A stretch of 64,000 nucleotides of DNA, taken from contig NW_006768765.1 of assembly GCF_000204055.1 (NCBI RefSeq), positions 3,740,339 to 3,804,338 of the forward strand, given 5' to 3'. Source of the DNA: Melampsora larici-populina 98AG31. Lineage: Eukaryota > Basidiomycota > Pucciniomycetes > Pucciniales > Melampsoraceae. The position numbers and the translations under genes were made by a program. Of the stretch, positions 42,846 to 54,017 are shown piece by piece (position 1 is the first letter of the stretch; each line of letters begins with the position of its first letter). Below the pieces are notes generated by a model. The model was not told the origin of the DNA. It saw only the letters and a list, made by a program, of their open reading frames with translations, and ran no database searches.

Positions 42846-45800
42846 CTGGAAAATTATGAGAAAGCCGAGTCAGTATTTCGATCGCTGATGATCCAATGGG
42901 AAGTCAAATAAGCATTATGTAAATGTGTGCAATGAATAATCCTCGGAGAATTATATAATTGATTGAATTGATTACAACAGTTTGTTGCTTAAATCGGTTG
43001 TTCGGACCAAGCATAGCCGAATAAATAGTTCAAAACTTGAACAAAGACTGAGTCTTTCAAGTTTCCGTTCGATTGCACGAGTGTCGCATCAAATTGTGAA
43101 AAAAGATATTGAGACGAAATCGCAAGAGAAATTGGCCTCACGAGTATGGGGAAGGGCCGGAGAGGGTTGCGAGACCATCATGTATGCAGACATGAATCGA
43201 AGCGAAGGTTATGTATTGGAGACCTTTGTTGCGTTGCCCGGAGATGTTTTGAACAGTGCCGATGACGTTGAATTGGACGTTGTTTTGTTGAAAGCACGAG
43301 GCGCAAGGGAGGACGGAGATAACACTGCAGCATCAAGGGTTGAATCCAGTCAGTGTCCTTGCGTGTGATGATGGTTACCATGTTTGAAAATTAAAAGAAC
43401 AGCGTTGCTGATACGAGACGCGCGACGACAGACGAGAACGCACCTAGGAAATGAGAAAAGTAGGATTGTAGTTTGGTTGAGTAGATTGAGTAGAATTCAA
43501 TTTAATAGGAGCAAGGATAGACAATAGCAATTGATAAGCTGTTTTGAATCTGTGTTCAACTAGTTGTTGAAACTTAGATAGTGGGAGAAAACAACAGTTA
43601 ACACAGTTGATTCTACACGAATAGATCAATATGAATTAAGATAATATTAATTGATCGGAAGGATGTGACGGCCACATGAAGAGAAAGGGATGAAACAGCT
43701 TGCAGATTGTGTTGAATTGATGATGAGAAAAAGGAGAAGCTGATCGACGATATGAAATCAAGCTTGACACAGATCAATAAAGATCAAGAAAACAACAAGT
43801 TCAATGGTATAGAAACACAGAAGAACTGAAGATGGCCGGGATGGCCAGTTGTTTGAAGTGAAAGGATGAACTAGCTAGTGCTAAATCCAGTGAAGGCAGG
43901 CCACAAGAGCAGAGGAATATTGAGATCAAGACTCACGAGAATTGGACGAGCGGTTGAATTAGTGCGTAAGACTTGTGTGTTGAAATATTTGAAAAGATAA
44001 TACAGTCCCAGTACAGTACTAGGGGAATTGTACTGCAATGTAAATAACTAATAAGATAAGGGTTTTGAGCGGGTGGGTAGAGTGGAGCAAGAACTGCAAG
44101 AAGTCGAAAACAAAATTTATGTTGTATAGGGTGAAATGGATGAACGAACTGAATGGAAAGAGTAACACCAAAATGAAAGGTTTAAGTCAGCCAATCTGAA
44201 CGGTTTGAATTGGAACGAGTAAGAAGAAATTTATCAAATGAACGCAGTGGGTTTTATTTTCGAATACAATTCATACACATGGCCGCGAATGAGGCTGGAA
44301 GTGAGAAAAAGGCAGCAAGATAAAAGCCTTCGTTTTGTCAAAAAAAAAGAAGGGACAGATGACCGTTTGAATTGAATTCGAGATCGAAGAGGGGAAAAAA
44401 CTCAAAATGACAGCGAGGGAAGAACACACAGGGTGAAAAAAAACCCCGACACACAAACAGGTGTGAGAGGATACAGGCAAAACGTACACGACCTGGTGAG
44501 AGATCTAGAAAAGATGCCAAAAAAAATCGAAAAAAAATTCACCACTGTCCCACTTTTAGGGAGACGAGGGAAGATGAATTCAATGGCTAGTGAATTGTAC
44601 AGTTTCGAGGGGACGGAACTACTAGGACAATGTACGAACTAGATGAATGATGGGAAAGTAATTGAATCTTAGGTGGCGTAGTGGTTTGGATGATGATATA
44701 TTGAAAAGAACTGTTTGGGGCGGACGGGAGAACAAGGAACGTTTACCAAGGCTTCAAGGCTGCTCAACTGAACAAGGTCAAGTTCGGAACTTCGGTGCTT
44801 CTGGCGGAATTGATGAGGTTGATAGAACCTTTCGAAGACTCAGAGCACTCTTTCTAGGCGTGAGGAGTGTGAAGACCCGAGATCTGATGGAAACACCCTG
44901 AACTAGGAATCAAGGTTCAATTCAGTTCAATTCAGTGATATTGTCTCATGGCCTATATTTCCCTTTACCAGTGGAGAGGCTTGGCGAGCAGCGTCACCGA
45001 GGTTCAGACCTCCGGTGTTCACCTCAGATGGATAACAAGGAAGTTGAAGCGAGATTCATATCAACAGGCGGGTTGCCGTATTCAAAGGCAGGCGTGGAGG
45101 AGCGCGAAAATCCCCCAAAAGCCGGTATTGCCTCCTCGCATATCAAGAGTCCACGACTGTTGTCGAAGCAATTGAAAGGGAGTGGAACAAAAAAAGCATA
45201 ATGACCCACCCACTTGTTTGCCGAACCCTTTGTCAGTGTCGTCTTAATATTTTCTTCTGAAAACGAGCTAGACCAGGTGGAGGGTATGAAACGAGGACGC
45301 AAATTGAGAAAGACGGGGTTGTTTGGTTGGTGTTGGTTTGAGGACACTAAACAATAAAAGTGTTGAGAGCTGCTGAGAGAGCTCAAAATAGTTGAGGATA
45401 GCCAACTATTAAACTGTCGTGTGGATCGTTTGAACTGTCAAGGTGCGCATTCAAGCTGGCGGTCAGTCTCTAACACAACAATTAAACGTTCCAATCACAA
45501 AAGTTAAAACCAAGGACTGAGGGGAAAGAGATGCGAAGAAAATACAGTTTGTATTACAATTTAGTCAACTCGAACTGAGTATGTAATAATCGATCCAGTG
45601 GGTTGTTGCTTATCGATTGCCGTGAGCTGAGGAAGTCTTGAAACTTTAACGTCGGGGGTGCTTGGTTTGTTGGTAAATAAGTAAGATGAGATTTATCCTT
45701 GCTGTCGATGACGTTGTCGAATGACCAGAGGAAAAGCTGTTGTTGTCGTTTGAAATTCCTTCTAGGACCCCAGACTGTGGTTTTCTAAATATGTCTACAA

Positions 45801-47745
45801 TTCTCAAACTAGAGCACATCTAAGCTGGTCAGAAGAGGACAACCGAAGTTTGTATATGCACTTGGCTACATAATGGTCAAGATGGTGGGTGGGCTCGGTG
45901 GATGAGCAAAACGAGATGGAAATTGATAGATGGAACCTTGCCATCATGACCTCCACCCTACGCCTCCAGGGCAACTGTAACCTACTAATCCACTGCTGTA
46001 GTGTTGACAGGAAGCCTGATTTCGACTTCCAAGATTGCATCGATCCTACGTCGTCAAACAATCAACCACTATTCACCAAGTGCCTCGACCAGCGTCGTAA
46101 GCCACCGTCTTGGGTCTGAACTCATTGGCAACCGGAACCTCCGCAGTGGGCCGAATGGAGAGCTCAGTGATACGTAGACAGGCCGAGACAACAAGGGCGG
46201 TGGGTCAGACTACCATTTTCCTTGAGGATTTGAAGTTCATCACTTGGTCACTCGAAATACCCTTCACATAGGTTTCGATGACATCACAGTCAGAGTTGTG
46301 TAGCATTAAAAGACAGAGATCATTCATGAACTGTAGTTTTGTAAGGCTGGTCATGGTGAAACATATGGAGCTCGTCGAGGAGACTGGGTGTTGGCTCCTG
46401 ACCATCCTGAGTCTGACGCGCGCGGGGGTGCATCAGGATGGATTCACATGGAATACTTACAAATAAGTTCTCGTTCACCAAACTTCAGGCATGCCAGAAT
46501 CTTGCACACAAATCTCCTCTTCACCGCGCGGCAGGACAAAACGAGCATTGCTTTGAAGAAGATTCCAGTCTCGATCTATGTATCTTATCTCTCGAAGTTC
46601 GAAATCTTGTGGATCCCAGCTCCCACATATAACGCAGCAAACGGCAGTAAGGTGGAGAGCACGACCACTTGAGCAAGTTGAGATCTGTTGAGATCGAGAT
46701 CCACGCAGGGTGATCCCCGCATTGTGTACGTACGTGATTACAGTCTATCTCGACCGGAGATAGCGAGTTAAAAGAGCAGAGAAGAGACAGTAACAAAAAA
46801 AGATAGGGGTGACTGCGTTTCGCAAGGAAAGCCGGACACCTGAACCTGCCAAGACGTGCTCGGCGAGCAGGAACCGACGTCGGAGAGTGACTCTGCAGTC
46901 ACCCAGCTCAGTCACCTCTTCGGGATGCACTGGACGAGTGTCATAAGCATCACGACACGTTCTAGCCGCTGTATGTACAGGCATGCTCAACAGTTGCTGC
47001 TTTTTTGTTTCCATCTTTTGTGTTCACCGTTCGGTTGCGGGGTTGCCATCATACCTCATCAAAGTTCATGATTAGTTTTGCTGTTTCAGAAATCTTGCCC
47101 GCAGAACTCGAGCAGATGGGTAAAGAATTGTGGGCCGCTTTTAGAGCCTGCTCAGAACATCAAACTTGAGAGTGGAGAATGTGCTTGCAAATATCCAGAA
47201 CCGAAGACCTAAAGCTCAACTAACGAGAGCGCGGACGCGGACGCGCGAGGGACCTACTTAGCATGCAGAAGACCAGAGCCACAGTAGATGGAAGGAATTT
47301 TCCATGTCTACCAATAGCTGTGTCTTGTTGTATACATAGGACGCTGATGGACGCAACATGGTCAGCGTGCCTTGCCATTTGATATGACACATGTATGTAA
47401 ATGATAAATTAGAATTGAAAAAGAAACAGATGAATCACGGTAAAGAGGATAAGGATATGATGATCATGCTATCAATAAGGTGTAGATGTTTGGAAGAATT
47501 TATATCTGTATGTGACCCATGCTTAATTGAGAAGGGCCATCAGTTGAAGCAAATAAAAAAGAAAGGAGATTAACATTGCAACTTGCACGAGGAAGAATGG
47601 AATGGTGATCAGATGCTCTCAATGAATATGATCAAGATTCCCAAGACTCCTTGTTTTGAATCTGTAATATATAGTGTAATTATGTATAGAGTAGTACATG
47701 GTGAGATGAGGATCAGAAAAGAGAGATACTGAGCATGGGAAGAAT
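42846..47745. other. Long region upstream of the HMG-box gene; no firm gene
   Basis: Contains at least one missing 5' exon of the HMG-box gene and probably a long untranslated leader. Many ORFs of 60-120 codons occur on both strands (for example 45,386-45,024 minus, starting MSSLSSSQHFYC), but none shows a family, a domain or clean splice structure. I see no transposon ends between 42,846 and 47,745. Confidence 0.35.
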
Positions 47746-47860
47746 AAATTGCATTCCCCAAAATGTGCAGTGCTGTTTTGGTGGAGTATGGTTCATTTTT
47801 GCATTTTGAAATTTACAGAGTGCAATTTCTTGCCAGAAAGAGCTTAAGTAAATGTGATGT
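47746..47860. mobile_element. Decayed relative of the Harbinger-like MITE
   Basis: Aligns with the inside and right arm of the MITE at 6388-6532. Both contain a GGTTCATTTTTGC or TGTTTCATTTTTGC core, then ATTTTACAGAATGTGATTTC (here ATTTACAGAGTGCAATTTC), a CCAGAAA stretch and CTTAAGT. Inverted arms AAATTGCATTC and GAGTGCAATTT remain. The GGGCGCG terminus is lost. This shows the family has moved in the gene compartment as well. Confidence 0.6.
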
Positions 47861-49664
47861 AAGATTTGTTGGCAGATTTTGAACTTTGAGAATAAATATC
47901 AATATAGAAAATCATCTTGAAAGCCTTTCAGAAATTGGCTTGATGCATGTCAAGATAAGGACTGCAGTGACAGTGGCATTGCAACCTATTGCAACCCAGT
48001 GCACAGCCATGCCATTGGTTTTTAATGAAAGTCTGTGAGAACAGTGGCTCCTCAAGATGATCTATGCATCCCATTCAACTGTGTGGTGTGGTATACCACA
48101 TCTGGAAGTTGGCTCACATTAGATATGAAAGACACAGTTCACAGGGAAGAGTAGGACACCTACAGAAGGGATCATGATGAAACATCTGGTTGTCCTGTGG
48201 TAAAACAGATTACCTGTGTTTTTAGGGCCTGGAAAGCGAGTTGGGATTTTTGCTAACAGGGAGAAATTGAATCTGGGATCTCCAAAGCTACAAAGTGGAT
48301 CAATGGATCTGCGGCTGCAAGGCTTGGGCACCAATATCTTGCTGCAATATAATCAGATATCTGGAACATATTGGGTCTGGTGGCAGAAATTTCATATGGA
48401 CCTAAAAAAGCTGTCTGCTACAATTATTGGAACATACCAATGTGTGGTTAACAATATAGTAGCAGGCACAAAAAACAATGACATAGTATGATTGTAGTAG
48501 TAGTTTGACCACCATATGTGATGACAGTCACCCCTGCCAACATGTAAGATTTAAAAACCAGGAATTGGAGCAGCAACACCGCACTCAAGATAGAATCATG
48601 GTGGTTTTGTAGTTTCACTACAATAGCACTGTGATACCTCTACCTATTACAACAAGCTTGCCATTGACTTTCATTCAACTAAAAATTGTGTTTCAAACTG
48701 AACCACAACCACACCTCTGGTAAAAAAGAAAACCTGTATGAATCAACAAGCTTGGTGTGAATACATAAATTTCAAGCCCTCAACAATTTTGACACACTTG
48801 GCATAGGAATTGCTCTAGCAACAACAATTCACTGTTTCTAGGAATTCCTTGATGATACATGGGAGACCCAGCTCCAAACCCACAATACTCCCAGCAAGGG
48901 ACCTATTTTCATACCATCTTTTCTCTGGCAGCAAGGGATGAGCCGTGTCTTCTGTTGGATAAATCCAATCCTATTCATTGATTTTATGGTGTATCTTTGA
49001 ATCTATACTCCCAAGCCACATGTCTTTCTCATAACGTATCATCTCATGATTGTTTGAGGGGGCAAGACCTCTTCCAAGCTTGTATTGATATATGACAGAC
49101 TTTGCCAGTCTTGATATACAGTCATTCTCAGAAATGTTGCAAAAATCCAACATCTTGAGCTGAGGTTGGGGTCCCAAGGAGGTGAATTTTTGATGACATG
49201 TGTCACAGAAAAGGTCATGGCAGCTGTCAAGTGGAGCTCAGTGTCCCTTTCACCAACCTCAACTCCCTTTTGTCCGCTCCATGCCATCCTTCCTCCAATC
49301 CTCAGCTTGTGTTCACAAGCCCTTAACGGGCAAATCATGGGGTTTTGCCATTATTCTGAGGACATCAAGTCATCAGCCATGTGGCCATCGGCATGATAGA
49401 AGTGTGGTCATTGAGGGATGATGGAAAGTGATCAAAGGTTTGTCTTAAGATAGCTGTCAAAGTCAAAGTTTTTGTCAGTGTTTGTGTCTTCATGTCACTT
49501 TGGGTCCAAAAATACATAGCTTTGACGGCCTCTTGTATACCTGCCTGTCATCATGCACTATTGTGGCAGGAAACTGGTCACCTAAAGGCTAAACTGCAAC
49601 CAAAAAATATACGTTTGTGGGGTTGTGTATATTTTTGAAAAAAAACTATATACAAATTTGACTA
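47861..49664. other. Gene-free DNA
   Basis: No supported gene, RNA or element. ORFs at 48,216-48,491 (plus) and 49,039-49,338 (minus) have no recognisable features. Confidence 0.35.
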
Positions 49665-49840
49665 CAGTCAAACCCGTGCAAATGCATACCCGCACAGCTG
49701 AATAGCCCGTGATAATGCATAGAAAGAATCCTGAATGTTGATGCTTTTTACTGCCAAAATTGACAACAGAATTGCATAACTCATCAAAATGTATACCAAA
49801 AGTCTTCCACCCAAATTATGTGATTGCACAGGTTTGACTG
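49665..49840. mobile_element. 176-base Tc1/pogo-type MITE
   Basis: Ends CAGTCAAACCCGTGCAA on the left and, as reverse complement, CAGTCAAACCTGTGCAA on the right, flanked by TA on both sides (49,663-49,664 and 49,841-49,842). CAGTCAAACC ends with a TA duplication are typical of Tc1/mariner-pogo non-autonomous elements. No coding frame. Confidence 0.8.
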
Positions 49841-50537
49841 TACCATAATTTATAAGGAACTGGTATTGTGGGCAGGTAATGTCCAAGTTGAGGAAGCTTT
49901 GACCTGAGGAGCCAAAAATCCAATGTAAATTTCGAAAGAAACTGTCCCTTCTAACTCATCTCCAGTATGAACATTTCATGAGAATTTAGCACATGGCAAT
50001 CAAGTTCAACCAAATCCTGGGTACTTCACTTGGTCAAATCACACTGAATATGGGTCCAAACTGAATTTGTGATCCAAATTATCCTAACCATTTCAATCTA
50101 TTGAGTTCTGTATCAGACAATTTAGATAACATTGATCTAGGAATACAAGAATGACTATCATCTGGTGTGAAGTTCCAGCATGAATTAGATAGTCACTGTA
50201 CTCAATATATTGGTGTAGTCTAAGGCCTATATCTTTGAGTACAAAACATGATTTGGAAGAGATTGTAGAATATGGCAGGCTTTAGTGGTTTCATTCTTTC
50301 TGAAACACTTACTTTGGCCAAAAATTACAATTGACAGGATAATGTCATTTTTCTACAAGTTGAAAATGCACTCTCCTGCCTCTCACATTTACTCTTTAGT
50401 CACTCAGACCTTGCTGAAGGGTTCCTGGGAGCAAGAGCACATTTTTCACTCTGAAAAAGTCCACAGCACAATTGTTGGTGACCAAATCTTATAGGACACA
50501 AACACAATTTTCTAATTTCATGAAGAAAAATACATCA
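49841..50537. other. Gene-free AT-rich DNA
   Basis: Nothing supported on either strand. Confidence 0.35.
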
Positions 50538-50730
50538 CACTGCCAGCATAAAGTAATTTCCCCACGGAAAGATTTAATACATTTAGAGCAAGAAATGATG
50601 GAAAATGCATTAGATCAGCATTAAATCAGCATTAAATCAGCATTATTCAGCATTAACTGAGCATTTTTGATTGAATAATGCATTTAATGTATTCATTTTT
50701 TCCTGGGGAAAATACTTTATGCTGGTAGTG
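50538..50730. mobile_element. 193-base CACTA-type MITE
   Basis: Left end CACTGCCAGCATAAAGTAAT, right end as reverse complement CACTACCAGCATAAAGTATT. TCA flanks both sides (50,535-50,537 and 50,731-50,733). The interior contains an ATCAGCATTAA tandem run (50,612-50,660). The 3-base duplication and CACTA ends match the class of the larger foldback element at 16,032, but internal sequences differ. Confidence 0.8.
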
Positions 50731-52573
50731 TCAAAGAATACAACATTCTCTAAAATACACCGCTGATGCTTGATTGAGATCATTTGAGCCCAGAGCTTTC
50801 TGACTTCAATACAGTAGCTACCAAGATCAAAAAATAGAAAAAGAAACAGTGTTACTTGATATAATCTTCCTGAAAAAAACCCTTGGTCATGATACCCAAG
50901 AGTGTTACCATTCAGTGTGTTAATACCCATATGCAAGCATGTATCCTGATGAGCCAAGGTGCTTATCAATGGTATTCAACTTGTGAGAATATGAATCTTA
51001 ATGACTGATCAACATATTAAAAGTGTCAAATCATGATTAAGATTCAACAAAGTAGAGCTCCCCAGTAAAAACATAATGAATGATATTTCTAATTCATACA
51101 ACAACCCAGTGAATAGGCTCAATAAATGAAAGAAACAAGAAGAAACAGAACCACTAAAGTTAACTTTACACTACACCTTTACCACCCTCTACTTCTTGAA
51201 AATTCATATTTCCTTCACACAATCTTCAGTGATCAAGTTTACAGACCCACCTCTACAGTCACAATTCTACATCCTATGGTTCAACAGTGAGGTTTGTGGC
51301 CAACAGTCTTATAGTTCAACTCTCCTTGCTCTGCCACTTTTGAGTCAATTATTCCAGGTCATAGCACTCTCAGTAACTTCAAAATTGTATATGACAAAAA
51401 AGCACCCTTTGTTTGAAATTTGGAACAGGCTTTGAGAAAATTTACAAGGTCACAGTCCTTTTGTGATGTGAGTTTCTTCTTGAGGGCCAGGGCTTGCACA
51501 TATGAATAGTGCTATCCACACAATGATAATGTCTGGAAGAGACCATTTGCCTGTCATTTCCATTGGTTTAGAAAAACTGGGCTCATTCAAATATTCTCTA
51601 TCAATGATCCTGATCTTTTCCATGTTTCTTGATACAATTTCAAATACATCTTTTAATCTGTGAGATTGAGGAGTTGATCCATATTAGTCGTATGTCATTA
51701 TCACTTACTGATTGGAATTTTGGGAATAATAGGTATCGAAGTAAATGATGTAAATGATGTAATTGTTGGGGTTGGTTTTTTGATGGATATATTACGTTAA
51801 TTGGCAATACAGCTTTATCCTGTTGGCTATTCAATTCAATTACCAGTACCTCTTTCTCTTTACCCCCTTTTGTCTAGATCTCCAAGTTCAGAGTACTTTC
51901 AAGTATCATCAAGAATCATACAAAGCCTCTCAAAGCCCACCCTGGATTATATCTGGGAATGCTGTAGTTGTCCAAAGGTGTCAGAATAAGTATCAGTTAG
52001 TTGCCACAAGTATATACAGAATCAGGTATTTGTTGCTCATTTGTTTGTTGGTATTGTTTTTCAGAAAAATAGAAAGATATATAAAATCATTTCATCAGTG
52101 TTTTAAGAAAATATTATGTGTATACTCATCATATTTATAACTATTTTTTGCTTGTTCAGTCTCAGTTGGTTATTTCTTTTTAGCATTTTTGTATACATAT
52201 ATACAATGCATACATAAAGTCTTGTACTGCTAGGGCAAGGATTTTGTTGCATGCTTTCACTCATCAAAAAAACACCAGACTGACCCTGTACTCTGGCACC
52301 TACTTTGGAGTGAATAAAACCAGTCAGGAACTATTGAAAGAGAAACTATTCAATGTCCTATAGGATTTGAGAGCTCAAGGGACACCTACTGGCCATATAA
52401 ATTTGAAGGTACCTACAGTCCAAGTCATAAGGATGGTGGATCTTGGAAAATCAAGGGAGAAGGAAGAATGGGACCCAGTGTGGTGAAAAGCTTGTGATTG
52501 TTTTGGGAAAACACCATGGAAGTACTGAGAAAGATCTATTAAAGCTCAAGTTTTGTGGTTCAAGTAACAAATT
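50731..52573. other. Gene-free AT-rich DNA
   Basis: No supported gene. Short perfect inverted repeat GAATCTTAAT/ATTAAGATTC near 50,992-51,045. Repeated AAATGATGT near 51,743-51,762. Confidence 0.35.
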
Positions 52574-53012
52574 GTGGGTTGGAAAATTGTTCAATATAGT
52601 GCAAGTCATGATCTAAAGAATTGTATAAAACTTTTACAGGCTGGATTATATTGGCCAGTATGCTCTGGAAAGGAATGGGAGACCTTTGATGAAGTAACAA
52701 AATTGATGAAGAAAATGTGTTTGAGGAATAATGGATGTGATCACAAAGAACTGTGTAGATTGATTCCACCAAAGCTACTTCTACACAGGCTATGTAGGAT
52801 AGAACATTTCTATTCTAATGAAGAGCTTGTATCAAAACAGGAAAAAGGATATGACACATTTCATGATGCTGCGTGAGGAGGTTTTATATATGGCAACTGA
52901 ATTGGACTTGGAAAATTGTCCATCAGGTACAAAAGACAAGAAGGCTTGGGATTTTTTTGCAAAAATATCCAGGCTAAATGAGTGGTGTCAAGTCATTGAA
53001 AATTGTTGCTGA
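52574..53012 (+). pseudogene. Unidentified degenerate ORF
   Basis: Two overlapping plus-strand frames read like one protein after a frameshift near 52,850: KEWETFDEVTKLMKKM, DHKELCRLIPPKLLLHRLC and, in the second frame, VLYMATELDLENCPSG and KKAWDFFAKISRLNEW. The amino-acid composition is protein-like, but I recognise no family. It could be a remnant of a mobile element or a host pseudogene. Confidence 0.25.
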
Positions 53013-54017
53013 TTGTATCTCGTCTTGCCCCTCTGTTCCGTCTTCAAGCCTTGGAATTCTGTGAAAGATCTTCACCATCACAAAATACCTCGAGTCAAGA
53101 TAGTCATCGCACCTGTGGTTAACGTCCAACCAGCTTTGTACTTTTTCATTTGAGTTTAAATCTCTCTTGGGAATCACTTCTACAAAAACTAACTGTCAGA
53201 GGACGACCAGGAATCTCATCTGGCTTCTCCAGTTAGGTACTTGCAATCCCTCACCTCTCTCTTCTATCTCTCTCCCCCTTGATGTTCTTCTATGGCAGTT
53301 TTTGATGTCTCGCTATCTCTCGAAGTCAGTTGTCTCAAATCTTGGTCTTCCCAAGTCCAAAGGTGGGGTTGGAGATATTGATTGCACGAGTCAGAAATTG
53401 CAGGTGTTTGTGATTCCAAGCATTCCATTAGAAAAAAATCGGTCTCAAAGTCACATATATATGGCTGACATAGCTGAGATGGCTATGGTATCACTTCTCG
53501 GCCTCGGAGAGAAAAAAATGCAATGCACAAAAAAGCGATTTGAAAAACTCTGAGTCACATGAAGATTAGGATATCGCACAGTCAAATATGGCTATACTGA
53601 TAGATACGCCTTGGAAGGGACGAAAATGCAAGACGTATCGATATGTTTATATCCATAATGGACACTGCCGGTGAGGCCTTGGACGAGGAAGTGATATCCT
53701 TGTCAAGATACAAGCTCCAAATCAACCAAAGTTCGATCTTTGTTCACTTTGTTGGTCATTTGAGTATGGAGACAGGACTGGGATGTCACTTTTGGATGAA
53801 GACTGAAGTGGACTTCTCCGAAACCTCTCACAACCCATGAATGAGCTCTATTATGTTATTACATAAAGGAATCACATACACTCGCTTGAAAGATTCCTAT
53901 CCAACATTTTTGAACTTGGTTGTTTTCCTTCAAAGTTCACCTTCACCATCAAGGCTCAGCAAAAGTTTTAAAAAAATCGATTAGTATTCGATCACCACTT
54001 CAACCGTCAAGACAAAA
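53013..54017. other. Upstream region of the glutamyl-tRNA synthetase gene
   Basis: No supported gene. ORFs at 53,167-53,553 and 53,643-53,840 lack recognisable features. The last few hundred bases should hold the promoter of the gene that starts at 54,018. Confidence 0.35.

Noticed and set aside
42982..43368. 128-residue plus-strand ORF upstream of the HMG-box gene
   Set aside because: It overlaps a more protein-like Ser/Thr-rich frame on the minus strand that may be a 5' exon of the HMG-box gene.
45024..45386. 120-residue minus-strand ORF starting MSSLSSSQHFYC
   Set aside because: No recognisable domain or supporting neighbour; the opposite strand also has ORFs here. Insufficient for a gene call.
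53167..53553. 128-residue plus-strand ORF before the glutamyl-tRNA synthetase gene
   Set aside because: No motif, and it lies in the probable promoter region.
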